Part shown: piece by piece, positions 52,064-62,619 of the stretch
Position numbering within the stretch: the stretch's first letter is position 1
How the letters are laid out: each line of letters starts with the position of its first letter
NCBI RefSeq assembly: GCF_963678635.1
Contig: NC_087063.1
Coordinates: forward strand, 61,605,850 to 61,669,849
Direction: 5' to 3'
From: Symsagittifera roscoffensis
Taxonomy: Eukaryota; Xenacoelomorpha; Acoela; Convolutidae
DNA: 64,000 bases
The notes under the pieces: generated by a model
Databases searched by the model: none
What the model was told of the DNA's origin: nothing
The model's input: the letters and a program-made list of their open reading frames with translations, nothing else
Program-made: the position numbers and the translations under genes

Positions 52064-53400
52064 CATACCATATTTGTTTTAGTTTGAGCAGTATCTTCTA
52101 AAAAATATCTTCACTAGCGCTAATGGGGGAATTGTATTGGATTGGGGAGGTTGGTGACGACAAAATTTCAGAAGGCTGATTGTGTTCTGCGAATTACAAT
52201 TCAAACCTAATCGTGACCTTGACTTTTTTAAACTGTTTTGAAAACATTTTGACGTAAAATCAGATGAATCTAGATTCAGGTGGAAAAAAGTATATTCGAT
52301 TTGGGCTTTATTCTCCGTCCTGGCAGAAAAAGTTGACATCGCACCTAAAACAATTATAATTACGGTTGCCCTAAAAATTGGTGTCTAAAGAGAACCAAAT
52401 ATGCTCAGTAGTTAATTTATTTCAATTTGTATAAGCAACGGCGAATCTCTTATCGAAAAAGGAAAATTTTACAAACACAGTAGGCTTGATTAATTTATTT
52501 CTGGTATATTGCTGCAAATTGAAAAAAGACCGCGATCACAGATGATGCTTTTTGTAAAGGCTACCATACAAAGCCCCAAAGATTAAAAACAATTGGGGTC
52601 CCATAAAATATCAAATTAAACTGAGTTAATTCTCTTTGCACAAAAAAGTTTGAGTGAGCAAAACAATATTGCCATAAAAAGCATCAATGGCCATAAAAAG
52701 ATGTGAAATTTGTTTTACGATTGTAATTGAAAACAAAAGACAAGCCATAGTGCTTTTTTACCAGTAGAAAGTAATGAAATATTTTATTGCGGAGGACTTG
52801 AAAAATTGTAAAAGCGTTTTTGGCGCAGATAAATAATATTTTTCAGTGTAAAACGCCAAGAAAAACGCAATTTAATTGTCGAGATTTTCCAGGAAGGATC
52901 AAAAACGGCATTTTCAATGAAAAAACTCATGTAGCGCAGAGCATAACAAAAAAATAGTAATTTTGGGTTTTGGCAGAGACCAAAAAGCTTAAAACTTTTC
53001 AAAATTTTTCAAAAAACGTTTAAAAAACGCCAGTCATTACAATTTTTTACGCTCTCTCTAAAATAAAAATTTCAGCTAGATGCTTTGAAATGAACTGAAA
53101 ACTTTTTAACTCTATTCCAGTAAAAAATGTACCAAAAAACGGTTTTAGCAGGCTCTCCTTACAATTGCTTTGTTCTTATTATAATTATGAAATATGATCT
53201 TTTCCATTTTAAATATATTATTTCCTTTTTGCCCCATGCCACTCTGTATTATTTTCAGTTCTACCCCATGACAACTTCCCGTTTTAAAACCTATGCTGCC
53301 ATTATTCTATACTTTGACATTCTACTTTAGCTTTCGAAATCTATCTGCCAATAAAGCTTTTCTTACAATACATGAAAGAGAGGAGAAACTTTGTCTTTGA
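52064..53400. other. AT-rich stretch
   Basis: No gene recognised. T- and A-runs predominate. Confidence 0.4.
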
Positions 53401-53440
53401 GAGTGTTTTGCTATTACCACAAATATTCATCGGCATTTCT

Positions 53441-53778
53441 TGTTGAGGACAGACGAGCTCAATGCCAGACTAGTGAAATACCAGACCAAACTCAAGGTCA
53501 GACTTGAGCAATAGAAACCTAATTAAAGGTCAACTGGTATAAAACTCAATGCACTCAGACAAGGTCAACTGGTCTGCTGGTATTTGATAAACTAATTAAT
53601 TAACTGGTAATTAATTAACTGGTACTATTTGATGCTCAGTTTGTCGTGTCATTTTATAAACACAATCTCAATTCATTCTTCAACAATCAGTATCTCTTCT
53701 CTCTCCTCAGTTGAAACCTCAGATAACTCTCAAACCTCTATCCCCTAGTCCTACTTGCTCTAACTCTGAATCTTAACA
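53441..53778 (+). repeat. copia 5' LTR
   Basis: 338 bp, TGTTGAGGAC to CTTAACA. It contains TATAAA at 53655-53660, about 120 bp before its end, likely the promoter. An internal AAGGTCAACTGGT motif is repeated. The LTR is flanked by TTTCT. Confidence 0.95.
53655..53660 (+). promoter_or_regulatory. TATA box in the copia LTR
   Basis: TATAAA within CATTTTATAAACAC; the other LTR has the same site at 58189-58194. Transcription would start about 30 bases downstream. Confidence 0.55.
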
Positions 53779-53792
53779 GGTTATGGGCCCAG
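53779..53792 (+). promoter_or_regulatory. copia primer-binding site, complementary to the initiator tRNA-Met anticodon arm
   Basis: GGTTATGGGCCCAG begins at the first base after the LTR. It is the exact reverse complement of CTGGGCCCATAACC, the anticodon stem-loop of animal initiator tRNA-Met. This is the internal, half-tRNA type of primer known for Drosophila copia and yeast Ty5, not the usual 3'-end pairing that starts TGG. Confidence 0.8.
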
Positions 53793-53875
53793 ATTTCTAA
53801 ACTTTTTGATTTAATAATTATTTGATTTCTGTCAGAGTTTTTTTTAGCTTTTATCTAGCCTTTAGCAAAGCAGAG

Positions 53876-56800
53876 ATGGACTTGAAACTGGCTGGATTCA
53901 GTGGAAAGTCTGAAGATTTTCCAGCTTGGTCGACGAAGTTTGTGGCACTGATGCATACCAAAGGCCTGTTCAGGACTGTGATGGGCAATGACGATCTACC
54001 AGAAGCTGAACCTACGCTACCTGAGAATCCGAATGCTGACCAGATGACGGCGTACAACACCAAGATGCAGGAGCGAGCTGTGCTGATCCAGCAGAGGAAA
54101 GACAACCGAAACACAGTGTGGTCACATCTAGCTCTGGTCCTGAACAACACCACACTGATGTACATCAAGAACGACTGCGTGGCTGCGGATGGCTATGGCG
54201 ATGGGACGAAGGCCTGGAGACTGCTGCAAGAGAAGTTTTGCAGTGTGGAGAGGCCTACAGTGGTCAGTCTAGTAGGCCAGCTTGCGAAGCTGCGCCTAGG
54301 ATCAGAGGAGGATCTCGATGACTACTTCGTTCGAAGTCAAGAGCTGATGACGCGGCTGAGTGAAGCTGGGGAAGCAATTACGGACACACTCTTCAATGCG
54401 CTCGTGATCAACGGACTGCCTGACAGCTTTGAGCATTTCGTGGTGCAGGAGAGCTTCCAGCCGGCCAAGACTTTTACAGAGCTGAGAACGAGGTTGAGGA
54501 ACTATGATGACTCGAGACGAGCTCGATGTGGAGAGAAGACTGGGAATGGACACATAGCTATGCAAGCTGTGAGGAAGAAGAAAGGAGCGTCGGGTGGTGG
54601 CTGTTTTGTGTGCGGTCAGAAGGGTCATTTGGCAAGAGATTGCAGATCCAGAAGTGACAGTGGTCAATCTGGTGCTCGAGGCAGTGGCTCGAATGAAGCA
54701 AGTGGTCCAACTTCAAGGAAGCAAGGGTGCTTCAAGTGTGGACAACAAGGACACTTTGCAAGGGACTGCAAGCAGGCAAAGACAGGGTTCTTCAGTTGTT
54801 GTGCAACAACCTCAATGAAGGGAGATGATCTCATTGTGGATACGGGATGCACCGATCATGTAGTGCGCGACAAGGCTGTCTTCTCAAGCTTTGAGAAATG
54901 GGATGAGGGGACAACAGTTGAGAATCCGAACGGTACAATATCAAAGATTGAGGGCATAGGCTCGGTGGAAGTGGACATACGAGACTGTCAAGATGTGACG
55001 AGGAGCTACACTTTCCACAATGTGCTGTTTGTGCCGAGCTACAACGTGAATCTGATGAGTGTGAGCTCAGCAATAGCTAGAGGGTCTAGTTTCAGCTTTA
55101 CATCAGACTCTTCTCATCTTGTGGCACCGGATGGTCGACGGCTACCAGTGAAGCAGCGCGGCAAGCTTTTCTTCCTGGAGTGCAAGTTCAAGAGGAACGC
55201 GATGACTCTAGCTACGAAAGCGAAGATGGAGACAAGTAGTGCAATGCTGTGGCACCGAAGGCTGGGGCATCTCAACAAGCATGATCTAATATCAGTTGTT
55301 GATGTCGGCGAGCTAGGGTTCTGCGAAGTGTGCACAGCTTCGAAGATGCACGAAGTAGCAATGCCAAAGAAGACAGAGAACAGGGCAACTGCAGTGGGGC
55401 AGCGGGTCTTCAGCGACATCCAGGGACCATTTGAAGTTGCGAGCATGCATGGAGCGCGCTATGCCGTGAGCTTCATTGATGACTTCAGCCGTCTGGCAGT
55501 GGTCAAGTACCTGGTTAAGAAGAGCGATACTCTTTCGAAGTTCAAAGACTTTGTAGCTGAGCACGGAACACCGAAGTGCTTGAGAACTGACAACGGAGGT
55601 GAGTATTCGTCGAATGCTTTTCGGATGTTCTGTAGAGAAATGCAGGTGAAACAGGAGTTTACAGTACCTAATACTCCGCAACAGAATGGCGTGGCAGAGA
55701 GGTACAACAGGGTGATAACTGAGATGACTCGATGTCTACTGGCCGATGCAAAGCTCTCAAAGATGTTCTGGGTACGAGCAATGTCAACGGCAGTCAGGGT
55801 TCGCAACTTGTGTCCTACATCCAGCAATGAGCATCGCATTTCATCAATGGAGATGCATTATGGGAAGCCATCGAAAGTCAACTACCTGCGAGTGTTCGGA
55901 TGCCTGGCGTACTACCTGGACAGAGGAAACCGGCGGAAACTGGATCCGAAAGGCAAGAAGAGCAAGTTCATTGGTTATGACGAGGAGAGCAAAGCCTACT
56001 TGCTGATGGACCTGGAGACAAAGCGAGTGGTACGAGCAAGAAGCGTGACGTTCAATGAAGACATCATTCCAGACGACTTTCTGGTAGACAGTGAGCAGTC
56101 ACAAACACTGGGTCTATCAATCGAGGGATGCATTGATGTAGAGGAAACTAGCACGAAGGCCATCACTGAGTCTACCAATAAAGCGAATGATAGTGGAGCA
56201 GCAGCTTCAGTGGGGGTTACGGAAGATGACCCAGTCGAGACTGAAGAATTGGAACCACCTTCCACAGAGCCTCCAGAGCAGAGGCCAACAGAGATTCCAG
56301 AGCAGCGGTCAACTAGAACGCGGAACCCTCCCATCCGATACGGACTGGCTTACACTCATGCTTCAGTGATAGCACAAGAGCCAAGAAGCTACTTGGAAGC
56401 AGTATCTGGACCAGAAAGGGAGCAGTGGCTAGCAGCTATGGCTTTGGAGGTGCAGTCACTGAAGGCAATGGGCACCTGGACACTTGTTGATAGACCAAAT
56501 TCTCGCAAGGTCATTCCTGGACGCTGGGTGCTTGCTGTGAAGAGAGATGCAATGGGACAAGTGGAGCGGTTTAAAGCCAGATACGTGGTGAAGGGTTTTA
56601 TGCAAGTGGAAGGACTGGACTTCAATGAGACCTTTGCGCCAACCTGTAAACCAGAAACAAAGAGAATACTACTGGCTTTGGGAGCGCAAGATGATCTTGT
56701 ACTTCATCAGATGGACGTGAAGTCAGCCTTCCTCAACTCGCCGTTAACAGAAACTGTGTATATGGAACAGCCCGAGGGGTTCAGCAGCGGGGACAACCAA

Positions 56801-57967
56801 GTGTGTTTGCTACAACGCAGTATCTATGGGCTGAAGCAGGCAGGAAGGGACTGGTACCAGACGCTGAGCACGTTTCTTCTGGAGACTGGTTTCACTCGAA
56901 GCACCAATGACTTCTGTTTGTTCACGATGAGGGGAATGGATGATGCTATGATCTATGTTCTAGTATGGGTGGATGATATCATCATTGGCTGCAAACTGCA
57001 AGCAGAAGTTGACAGGGTGAGGGACCGATTCACTGACCGATTCAAGATGGATGACCGCGGTCCATTAGCCTGGTTTTTGAAAATGCAGGTCAAACGGGCA
57101 CCTGGTTCTGTCACTGTGAATCAGTCTCGCTACATTGAAGACTGCTTGGAGCGCTTTGGGTTGGCTGACTGCAAACCAGTAGGGACACCAGCTGATATCA
57201 GCACTCAGTTGACGAAGAAGGACTGCCCTGGAGCGGGCTCAGAAGAAGCAGTGGCAATACAGCGTGAGGACTACAGAGGCATAGTGGGCTCGTTATTGTA
57301 CATAGCCAAGCAAACGAGGCCAGACATCCTAGCTACTGTGACTCAACTTTCACGGTTTCTGGAGAATCCTGGGAGAACACACTGGGTGGCTGCTAAGAGA
57401 GTACTGCGATACCTGAAAGGAACCAAAGATCTGGAGCTGTGCTACATCAAAGATCCTGATGGGTTCAACCTTTATGGTTCAGCAGATGCTGACTGGGCTG
57501 GTGACGTTGATGACAGAAGGTCAACAACAGGCTACAGTTTTCATGTGCAGCGGTCAGGAGCAGCAATCAGCTGGAGTACCAAGAAGCAACCTACTGCAGC
57601 AATATCTACCAGCGAAGCTGAGTATCAAGCAATGGCAGCGGCTGTTCAGGAAGGCCTCTACTTACGATCCCTACTCAATGAGATGGATATGACGTGTGAT
57701 GGTCCAACTGTGATCAACGAGGACAACCAGAGCTGCATCAAGATGTGCAAAAATCCCGTAATGCAGAAGCGTACAAAGCACATTGATGTCAAGTATCACT
57801 TTGTCCGAGAGCGGGTCGAGGATGGAACATTTGCGCTCGAGTACTGTCCAACCGAAAACATGGAGGCTGACTTGTTGACGAAATCCCTGAGCAAGGCAAA
57901 GGTGGATCAACATCGTCGAACGCTGATGGGTTGCAGCCTGACATTGGACAAAGCCAATTCAGCCTGA
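53876..57967 (+). CDS. gag-pol: copia gag-pol polyprotein
   Basis: 1363 codons from the first ATG (MDLKLAGFSGKSEDFPAW) to TGA; the longer open frame upstream has no ATG. In order: gag (about 1-240); zinc knuckles CFVCGQKGHLARDC (about 243) and CFKCGQQGHFARDC (about 285); protease DTGC (about 322); integrase zinc motif WHRRLGHL...CEVC (about 459); integrase D (SDIQGPF), D (RTDNGGEY, about 572) and E (NGVAERYN, about 608), 35 residues apart; RT from about 884 with DVKSAFLNSPL and VWVDDIIIG (about 1031); RNase H from about 1200 with SADADWAGD, STSEAEYQAM and DNQSCIKM. No stop or frameshift; gag and pol share one frame. The product should be cleaved by its own protease into particle, RT and integrase proteins. 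Confidence 0.96.
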   Translation: MDLKLAGFSGKSEDFPAWSTKFVALMHTKGLFRTVMGNDDLPEAEPTLPENPNADQMTAYNTKMQERAVLIQQRKDNRNTVWSHLALVLNNTTLMYIKNDCVAADGYGDGTKAWRLLQEKFCSVERPTVVSLVGQLAKLRLGSEEDLDDYFVRSQELMTRLSEAGEAITDTLFNALVINGLPDSFEHFVVQESFQPAKTFTELRTRLRNYDDSRRARCGEKTGNGHIAMQAVRKKKGASGGGCFVCGQKGHLARDCRSRSDSGQSGARGSGSNEASGPTSRKQGCFKCGQQGHFARDCKQAKTGFFSCCATTSMKGDDLIVDTGCTDHVVRDKAVFSSFEKWDEGTTVENPNGTISKIEGIGSVEVDIRDCQDVTRSYTFHNVLFVPSYNVNLMSVSSAIARGSSFSFTSDSSHLVAPDGRRLPVKQRGKLFFLECKFKRNAMTLATKAKMETSSAMLWHRRLGHLNKHDLISVVDVGELGFCEVCTASKMHEVAMPKKTENRATAVGQRVFSDIQGPFEVASMHGARYAVSFIDDFSRLAVVKYLVKKSDTLSKFKDFVAEHGTPKCLRTDNGGEYSSNAFRMFCREMQVKQEFTVPNTPQQNGVAERYNRVITEMTRCLLADAKLSKMFWVRAMSTAVRVRNLCPTSSNEHRISSMEMHYGKPSKVNYLRVFGCLAYYLDRGNRRKLDPKGKKSKFIGYDEESKAYLLMDLETKRVVRARSVTFNEDIIPDDFLVDSEQSQTLGLSIEGCIDVEETSTKAITESTNKANDSGAAASVGVTEDDPVETEELEPPSTEPPEQRPTEIPEQRSTRTRNPPIRYGLAYTHASVIAQEPRSYLEAVSGPEREQWLAAMALEVQSLKAMGTWTLVDRPNSRKVIPGRWVLAVKRDAMGQVERFKARYVVKGFMQVEGLDFNETFAPTCKPETKRILLALGAQDDLVLHQMDVKSAFLNSPLTETVYMEQPEGFSSGDNQVCLLQRSIYGLKQAGRDWYQTLSTFLLETGFTRSTNDFCLFTMRGMDDAMIYVLVWVDDIIIGCKLQAEVDRVRDRFTDRFKMDDRGPLAWFLKMQVKRAPGSVTVNQSRYIEDCLERFGLADCKPVGTPADISTQLTKKDCPGAGSEEAVAIQREDYRGIVGSLLYIAKQTRPDILATVTQLSRFLENPGRTHWVAAKRVLRYLKGTKDLELCYIKDPDGFNLYGSADADWAGDVDDRRSTTGYSFHVQRSGAAISWSTKKQPTAAISTSEAEYQAMAAAVQEGLYLRSLLNEMDMTCDGPTVINEDNQSCIKMCKNPVMQKRTKHIDVKYHFVRERVEDGTFALEYCPTENMEADLLTKSLSKAKVDQHRRTLMGCSLTLDKANSA

Positions 57968-57974
57968 GTGGGGG
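57966..57974 (+). promoter_or_regulatory. copia polypurine tract
   Basis: GAGTGGGGG directly precedes TGTTGAGG of the 3' LTR and overlaps the last bases of the gag-pol stop codon. Standard place for plus-strand priming; one T interrupts it. Confidence 0.65.
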
Positions 57975-58312
57975 TGTTGAGGACAGACGAGCTCAATGCC
58001 AGACTAGTGAAATACCAGACCAAACTCAAGGTCAGACTTGAGCAATAGAAACCTAATTAAAGGTCAACTGGTATAAAACTCAATGCACTCAGACAAGGTC
58101 AACTGGTCTGCTGGTATTTGATAAACTAATTAATTAACTGGTAATTAATTAACTGGTACTATTTGATGCTCAGTTTGTCGTGTCATTTTATAAACACAAT
58201 CTCAATTCATTCTTCAACAATCAGTATCTCTTCTCTCTCCTCAGTTGAAACCTCAGATAACTCTCAAACCTCTATCCCCTAGTCCTACTTGCTCTAACTC
58301 TGAATCTTAACA
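57975..58312 (+). repeat. copia 3' LTR
   Basis: 338 bp, identical by eye to 53441-53778, followed by the second TTTCT. Confidence 0.95.
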
Positions 58313-58440
58313 TTTCTATCAAAAAGTTTTTGTTTTTTCAAATTATGTCATTACAATGTGCAAAAAAAACTGTTTTTTTTTCCAGGTCATTATGATCGGA
58401 AGTGTTTATGCTACTTGCACAGCAATCGGCTCCTTCTGTT

Positions 58441-59902
58441 TTGTTCAGTTATTCAGTTACTTTTTTTCTTCTATTCTACTATACCAGATGTCAAAAGATG
58501 TTATAACATTGACCAGGATTGTTTTATCTCAAAAGTAGTTGCTGGTCTTTGCTCACATTAAAAACAATGCAAAAATTAAACACATTTAAAAATCACAATT
58601 AAAACAATGCAAAAAACGTTCACTTCTAACACAATCAAAAACTCAAAAAATTTTTACCTTGTTTTGAATGTTAACAAAGACCATCAGCTATTTTTGAAGT
58701 AGAAGTAACACAGAAAAATTACGAATACAAGCACCAAACAAACCTGGGTCACCCATGAAGTAACACACCTTTCACGAACCAAATTGCATTCAAGATTGCA
58801 ATTAATTTTTATAAGTTATTAGTTTGTGCTAACGAAAAAATTCAAAAAAAACTGAAATTGAAATTGGTTTGTAAAACGTTTGATTCTTCGTAGGCTATTA
58901 GGAATATCAGCCAAAATTAAATTTCAGCTATTTCAACAATGTGAATTTTACCAATATAAGTTTAAACTTTAATCATAATCAGCTAAATTTTAATATACAT
59001 ATTAATTTAATTTTAAAAATTGTTTTTCCGTTGATTTGCTTAATTTTTCTATATTTCATGTTTTTTTATGAATGTAACATCAATGTTTAAAAACTAGCTT
59101 TGTTTTGGTGTCATATCGACGGTTCCCTTACTTAACGTGAAAGTTTTTGTAATGACTAAAGCAAACAATTTGACCATATTTAAAACTGAGTTATCCAAGT
59201 TTTTTTTTGGATTGATACACCCCTGAAACGTGTCAAAGCAATGCAATAAGAAGGATGCATTTGTAAATTGCAAAGCAACTTCAACCCGAGAGCTGACAAA
59301 ACTTTTAACAAAAAACAGAAGCAGCCAAAAGCTCAATCTTTTTGGGGTAGAGAAAGTTCTCACAAATTTTTTGTTTTGATCATAGAAAAAAAACACTCAA
59401 ATCAAATTTCTAAAAACTGCAATTTACCACAATTAAATAACGTATTGCGAGGAGGATGGAGTTCTGTTTTTTCATATTTTACTGGATTCTATAGTATTTT
59501 TTGCTCGCACAACTTGAAAATTACAATTTTTTTTATGGAACTTACATTCCCAATAAAAAAAAACTATTTCTTCTTTTTGCGTCTGACACCAGCTATCAGC
59601 ATCGTGAATGTAGAATAACTATTAAAATTCTCATAAGAGAAAAAATTAAGCAGGAAAAAAAATACTTAAACCTAGAAATTCTGCTGAATTTTAATTAATG
59701 CAAATAAGTTGCAAAAATAAAATTGGCATTTAACTCAGAGTTTGCTTGTGTACACAATCATCATCAAAACATCTCATTTTTGACGTTCATACTAGCGGAA
59801 TTCTTCCGTGAAACCAAAAAAACAATTACAAAAAACTCATTCTAAAGTAAATAAATTGATTCTCGTAAAATAAATTAATGGACACAAAAGAAAACATGAA
59901 AA
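58441..59902. other. AT-rich stretch
   Basis: No gene recognised. AGCAACTTCAACCCG at 59274-59288 resembles 31700-31715, suggesting another minor shared repeat. Confidence 0.35.
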
Positions 59903-59947
59903 GCCGGTTGCTGTGCAAGTAGCACAGAACTTTCCGACCATATTCTT
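59903..59947 (-). repeat. R1 interspersed repeat, copy 6
   Basis: The minus strand reads ATGGTCGGAAAGTTCTGTGC then TACTTGCACAGCAACCGGCT, the cleanest core in the window. Further matches with copies 3 and 5 extend on the plus strand to about 60050 (CCACGAATGTCGAAAAATC on the minus strand). Confidence 0.75.
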
Positions 59948-60050
59948 AAAAAACTACAAAAAAAATTAAAATCAATTTCAATCTTTTTGTGCGTAATGTG
60001 ATGAAAAATCTGAACAAAAAAACTAGATTTTTCGACATTCGTGGCAAAAT

Positions 60051-60900
60051 AGACATCATAGAAAACGGGTTTTTTAATGGAGAAAATGACTTATAACACA
60101 AAACAATGAATGAAAAATATTTTAAAAGTGTTCATTTAGTTTTATTCCTAAGATGCCGCCATCAATATTTTCAAAACTTAATTCAGTAAAGTTTTTAGGG
60201 CTTGAATAAAAAATTTATAGCTTTTTTACTACTAACCTATGAATATCCTTCCTTATATAAGAAGCCTGCTTGCTCGCTTTACTTGTTCAACTTTAGACGA
60301 AAATTCAAAAATTTCATAGCCGAATACAAAGTTTCTACAAAGCAATTATGTTTTGTTGTTAAACGATATCCTAAACTACGTTAAAAATGCTATTTGCCTT
60401 GACTTTATCTGCATTGTACAAATAAACTTTACCTTGGATTAAAGATTTTCGCTGTGTTTGTACATCATATCAAATTTTTCTTTCTAAGCAAAGTCATAAT
60501 TTCTAAAACAAAAATATTCAATGCAAAGTTAAAGTAGATTGTCCAAAATTTTTTTCAGACCTGCCGCAAATTGATCTGAAAATCAAAAATACCGAAATCT
60601 TTTTTTTTTCTAGATTGCAAGAGCTTCTCAAATACACCAGAAAATGTTTTGATATGATAAAACATATAATCCCTAACGGGATTTTAACCTGTTCTTTTGT
60701 TTCTTCTTTTTTTCGACAATGGTCAGAACAAATACATCATTTACTATCCTGTTTCGATTTATTTTAGCATAACTTTGACATCAATAGAAAAAAATTTTCC
60801 GCTATCAGATTGATGAAGTTTTAGTTTTGGTTAATCTCTCCAATTTTCAGTATCCCAGCAAGGACTTGAAATTATTTAAACGAGAAGGTATCAATTCATT
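60051..60900. other. AT-rich stretch
   Basis: No gene recognised. Confidence 0.4.
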
Positions 60901-60910
60901 TCTCTCTCCT

Positions 60911-61002
<92 letters not shown>

Positions 61003-61051
61003 ATCTCTCCCCCCCCCCCCTCTCTCTCTCTCTCGTGTGTGTGAGAGAGAG
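60901..61051. repeat. CT microsatellite with poly-C and GA tail
   Basis: (TC)n with a few CC and TA interruptions runs to 61034, including a 12-C run, then GTGTGTGTGAGAGAGAGAG. The CT and GA parts are complementary, so the end can fold into a hairpin. The Ser/Leu-rich frame through it is an artefact. Confidence 0.95.
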
Positions 61052-62129
61052 AATTGTCACTCTAAAAAATTTTTTCTGATTGTCATTTGCGGGATCAAAA
61101 TCTTCCTTTCTATGAATCATACACCTAGATTGTTAGTAAAATACGTTGGTACTGGGCAAAAAAATGATGAAAAATCTTCAGACCTTGTTTCAATTTTTCA
61201 CCATTGAATAATCTCAATGTGAGAAAGCATCACATTAAATTCTATGACATGTAAAGAACTTTTTTTTAAGTTCACAAGAATTATTCAAAAATACAGAAAG
61301 AGTAGACTTATTTATCTTTTTCGTTTCTCTGTGTGACCTAAATGAGATACTTTTACCCCTATCTAATAAAAAGCTTCCTTTTCATTCATTTATCACTCCA
61401 ATGCGTTTTATCCCCATAGGAAATTTTGCTCAGCATAAGATTTATTTTGCCAATATCCCTCTTTTTTCATACACAAATCATTGTTTGGGGTAAACGTTTC
61501 ATATCGAGACCCTTTAAGACATGTCCCTTTTGTATACCGAGGCAGTCGTATTCGAAAAGAAGTGTTATTGAGTGTTTGATTAGAAAAAAAAAGCGAAGAC
61601 GACAATATCACATTTACAAAAATAGGGTAAAGTCTTAGAAGAAATCAAACGCCAGACAAAAAGGTACTGGTGTAAGAAAGAAGAGAAACAAGAATAATTG
61701 AGCTAAAAAAGTTGAGGTAAACAAGCAGTTGCGGAAAATGTGATGAATATTCTCGAAATTTTTTTCAACAGCTGTTTGTATTTAATGAGCCCTATTAAAA
61801 AATCAGTTTGATGTGGTAATCAGGAACTATATTGAGTGATCCTTACTATCTATGGTCTTACTGAAAACGCATAGAAAAAATTGGCAATCAGAAATGCCTA
61901 CGTTATCGTCACCAAGAGTGTAAAAAATTGGTTTATAGATAACCATCAATTCGGCGAAGTAAAAATCTCAAACATTAGATATCTGTAGGCAAAACAGATG
62001 CCCGAAAAATGATTTGAGGTTTGAAACGTTTCTGCCATATCTCTGCGCTTTCAATAGTGCGTGTCAACCGTCCAATCAATACCCAATATATCTCTTCACA
62101 AACTGCTTTTCCAAATAAAAAACCCAGAA
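61052..62129. other. AT-rich stretch
   Basis: Both strands of 61410-61635 are open for about 67-70 codons, without domain or splice support. Otherwise nothing. Confidence 0.35.
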
Positions 62130-62530
62130 GCAGGAGTGGATCTAGGATTTTCTCGAGAGCGGGGGAGGGGGCCTTTAAAAAAAATCGAAAAATTTGTCGA
62201 CATTTTTTAGAATGGCTGAATTGGTTTTCCGAGCTCTCCTTATGCACTAAAAAGACCCCGTTCTGGCCAAATTTTCTGCTCCGCCAGAGCAGGCAACTTT
62301 TTTTAAAAAAGAGGCCAAAAAAGGCGTTTTTATGCCCTTTTTGGACAATTTTGACCAAAAAATAGCGTTTTTTTGGCGCCCGCTTCCCTCTCAAAAATAG
62401 TATATATTTGCGCCAAAGGAGCTTTTAGAAGCATTTTAGAGACCCTCAGCCAAAAATTGACATCTCAAAATAGTACAAATGGACACTGTTTGGTTCGACA
62501 GGGGTTCGAAATCATTGTTTTTTGGTTGGG
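62130..62530 (+). mobile_element. hAT-like MITE, copy 8
   Basis: It starts AGGAGTGGATCTAGGATTTT, then a G run, TTTTTAGAATGGCTGAATTG, GAGCTCTCC, 'agaggccaaaaaaggcgttttta', 'gcgcccgcttccctctcaaaaatagtatata' and 'ggacactgtttggttcgacagggg'. Same order as copy 2. Confidence 0.6.
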
Positions 62531-62619
62531 AGGTGGAGCTTTCACGCCGAACACCAAATACCCAATTCATTTCAGTATCACTGGAGAAACTGAGCATTCA
62601 GTCAAATGTTGCAATTGAC

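Larger units (their letters stand above)
53441..58312 (+). mobile_element. Ty1/copia LTR retrotransposon, complete and apparently recent
   Basis: 4872 bp with two 338-bp LTRs that I read as identical, a TTTCT target duplication on both sides, a primer site directly after the 5' LTR, one uninterrupted gag-pol frame with all catalytic motifs, and a purine tract directly before the 3' LTR. The internal region is much richer in G+C than the flanks and its codon use differs from the AT-rich host DNA. Identical LTRs mean recent insertion. Confidence 0.96.
53401..58440 (+). repeat. R1 interspersed repeat, copy 5, split by the copia insertion
   Basis: Left part 53411-53440 (TATTACCACAAATATTCATC) and right part 58313-58440 (ATCGGAAGTGTTTATGCTAC then TTGCACAGCAATCGGCT) together give the same block order as copies 3 and 6, with the TTTCT duplication in between. 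The copia element thus landed inside an existing R1 copy. Confidence 0.6.

Noticed and set aside
53822-53875. Upstream extension of the copia polyprotein
   Set aside because: There is no ATG; the first ATG in frame is 53876.
53851-57913. Many antisense and off-frame ORFs inside the copia element
   Set aside because: Shadows of the real gag-pol frame in GC-richer DNA.
60827-61207. 126-codon Ser/Leu-rich frame
   Set aside because: It is the translation of a CT microsatellite.
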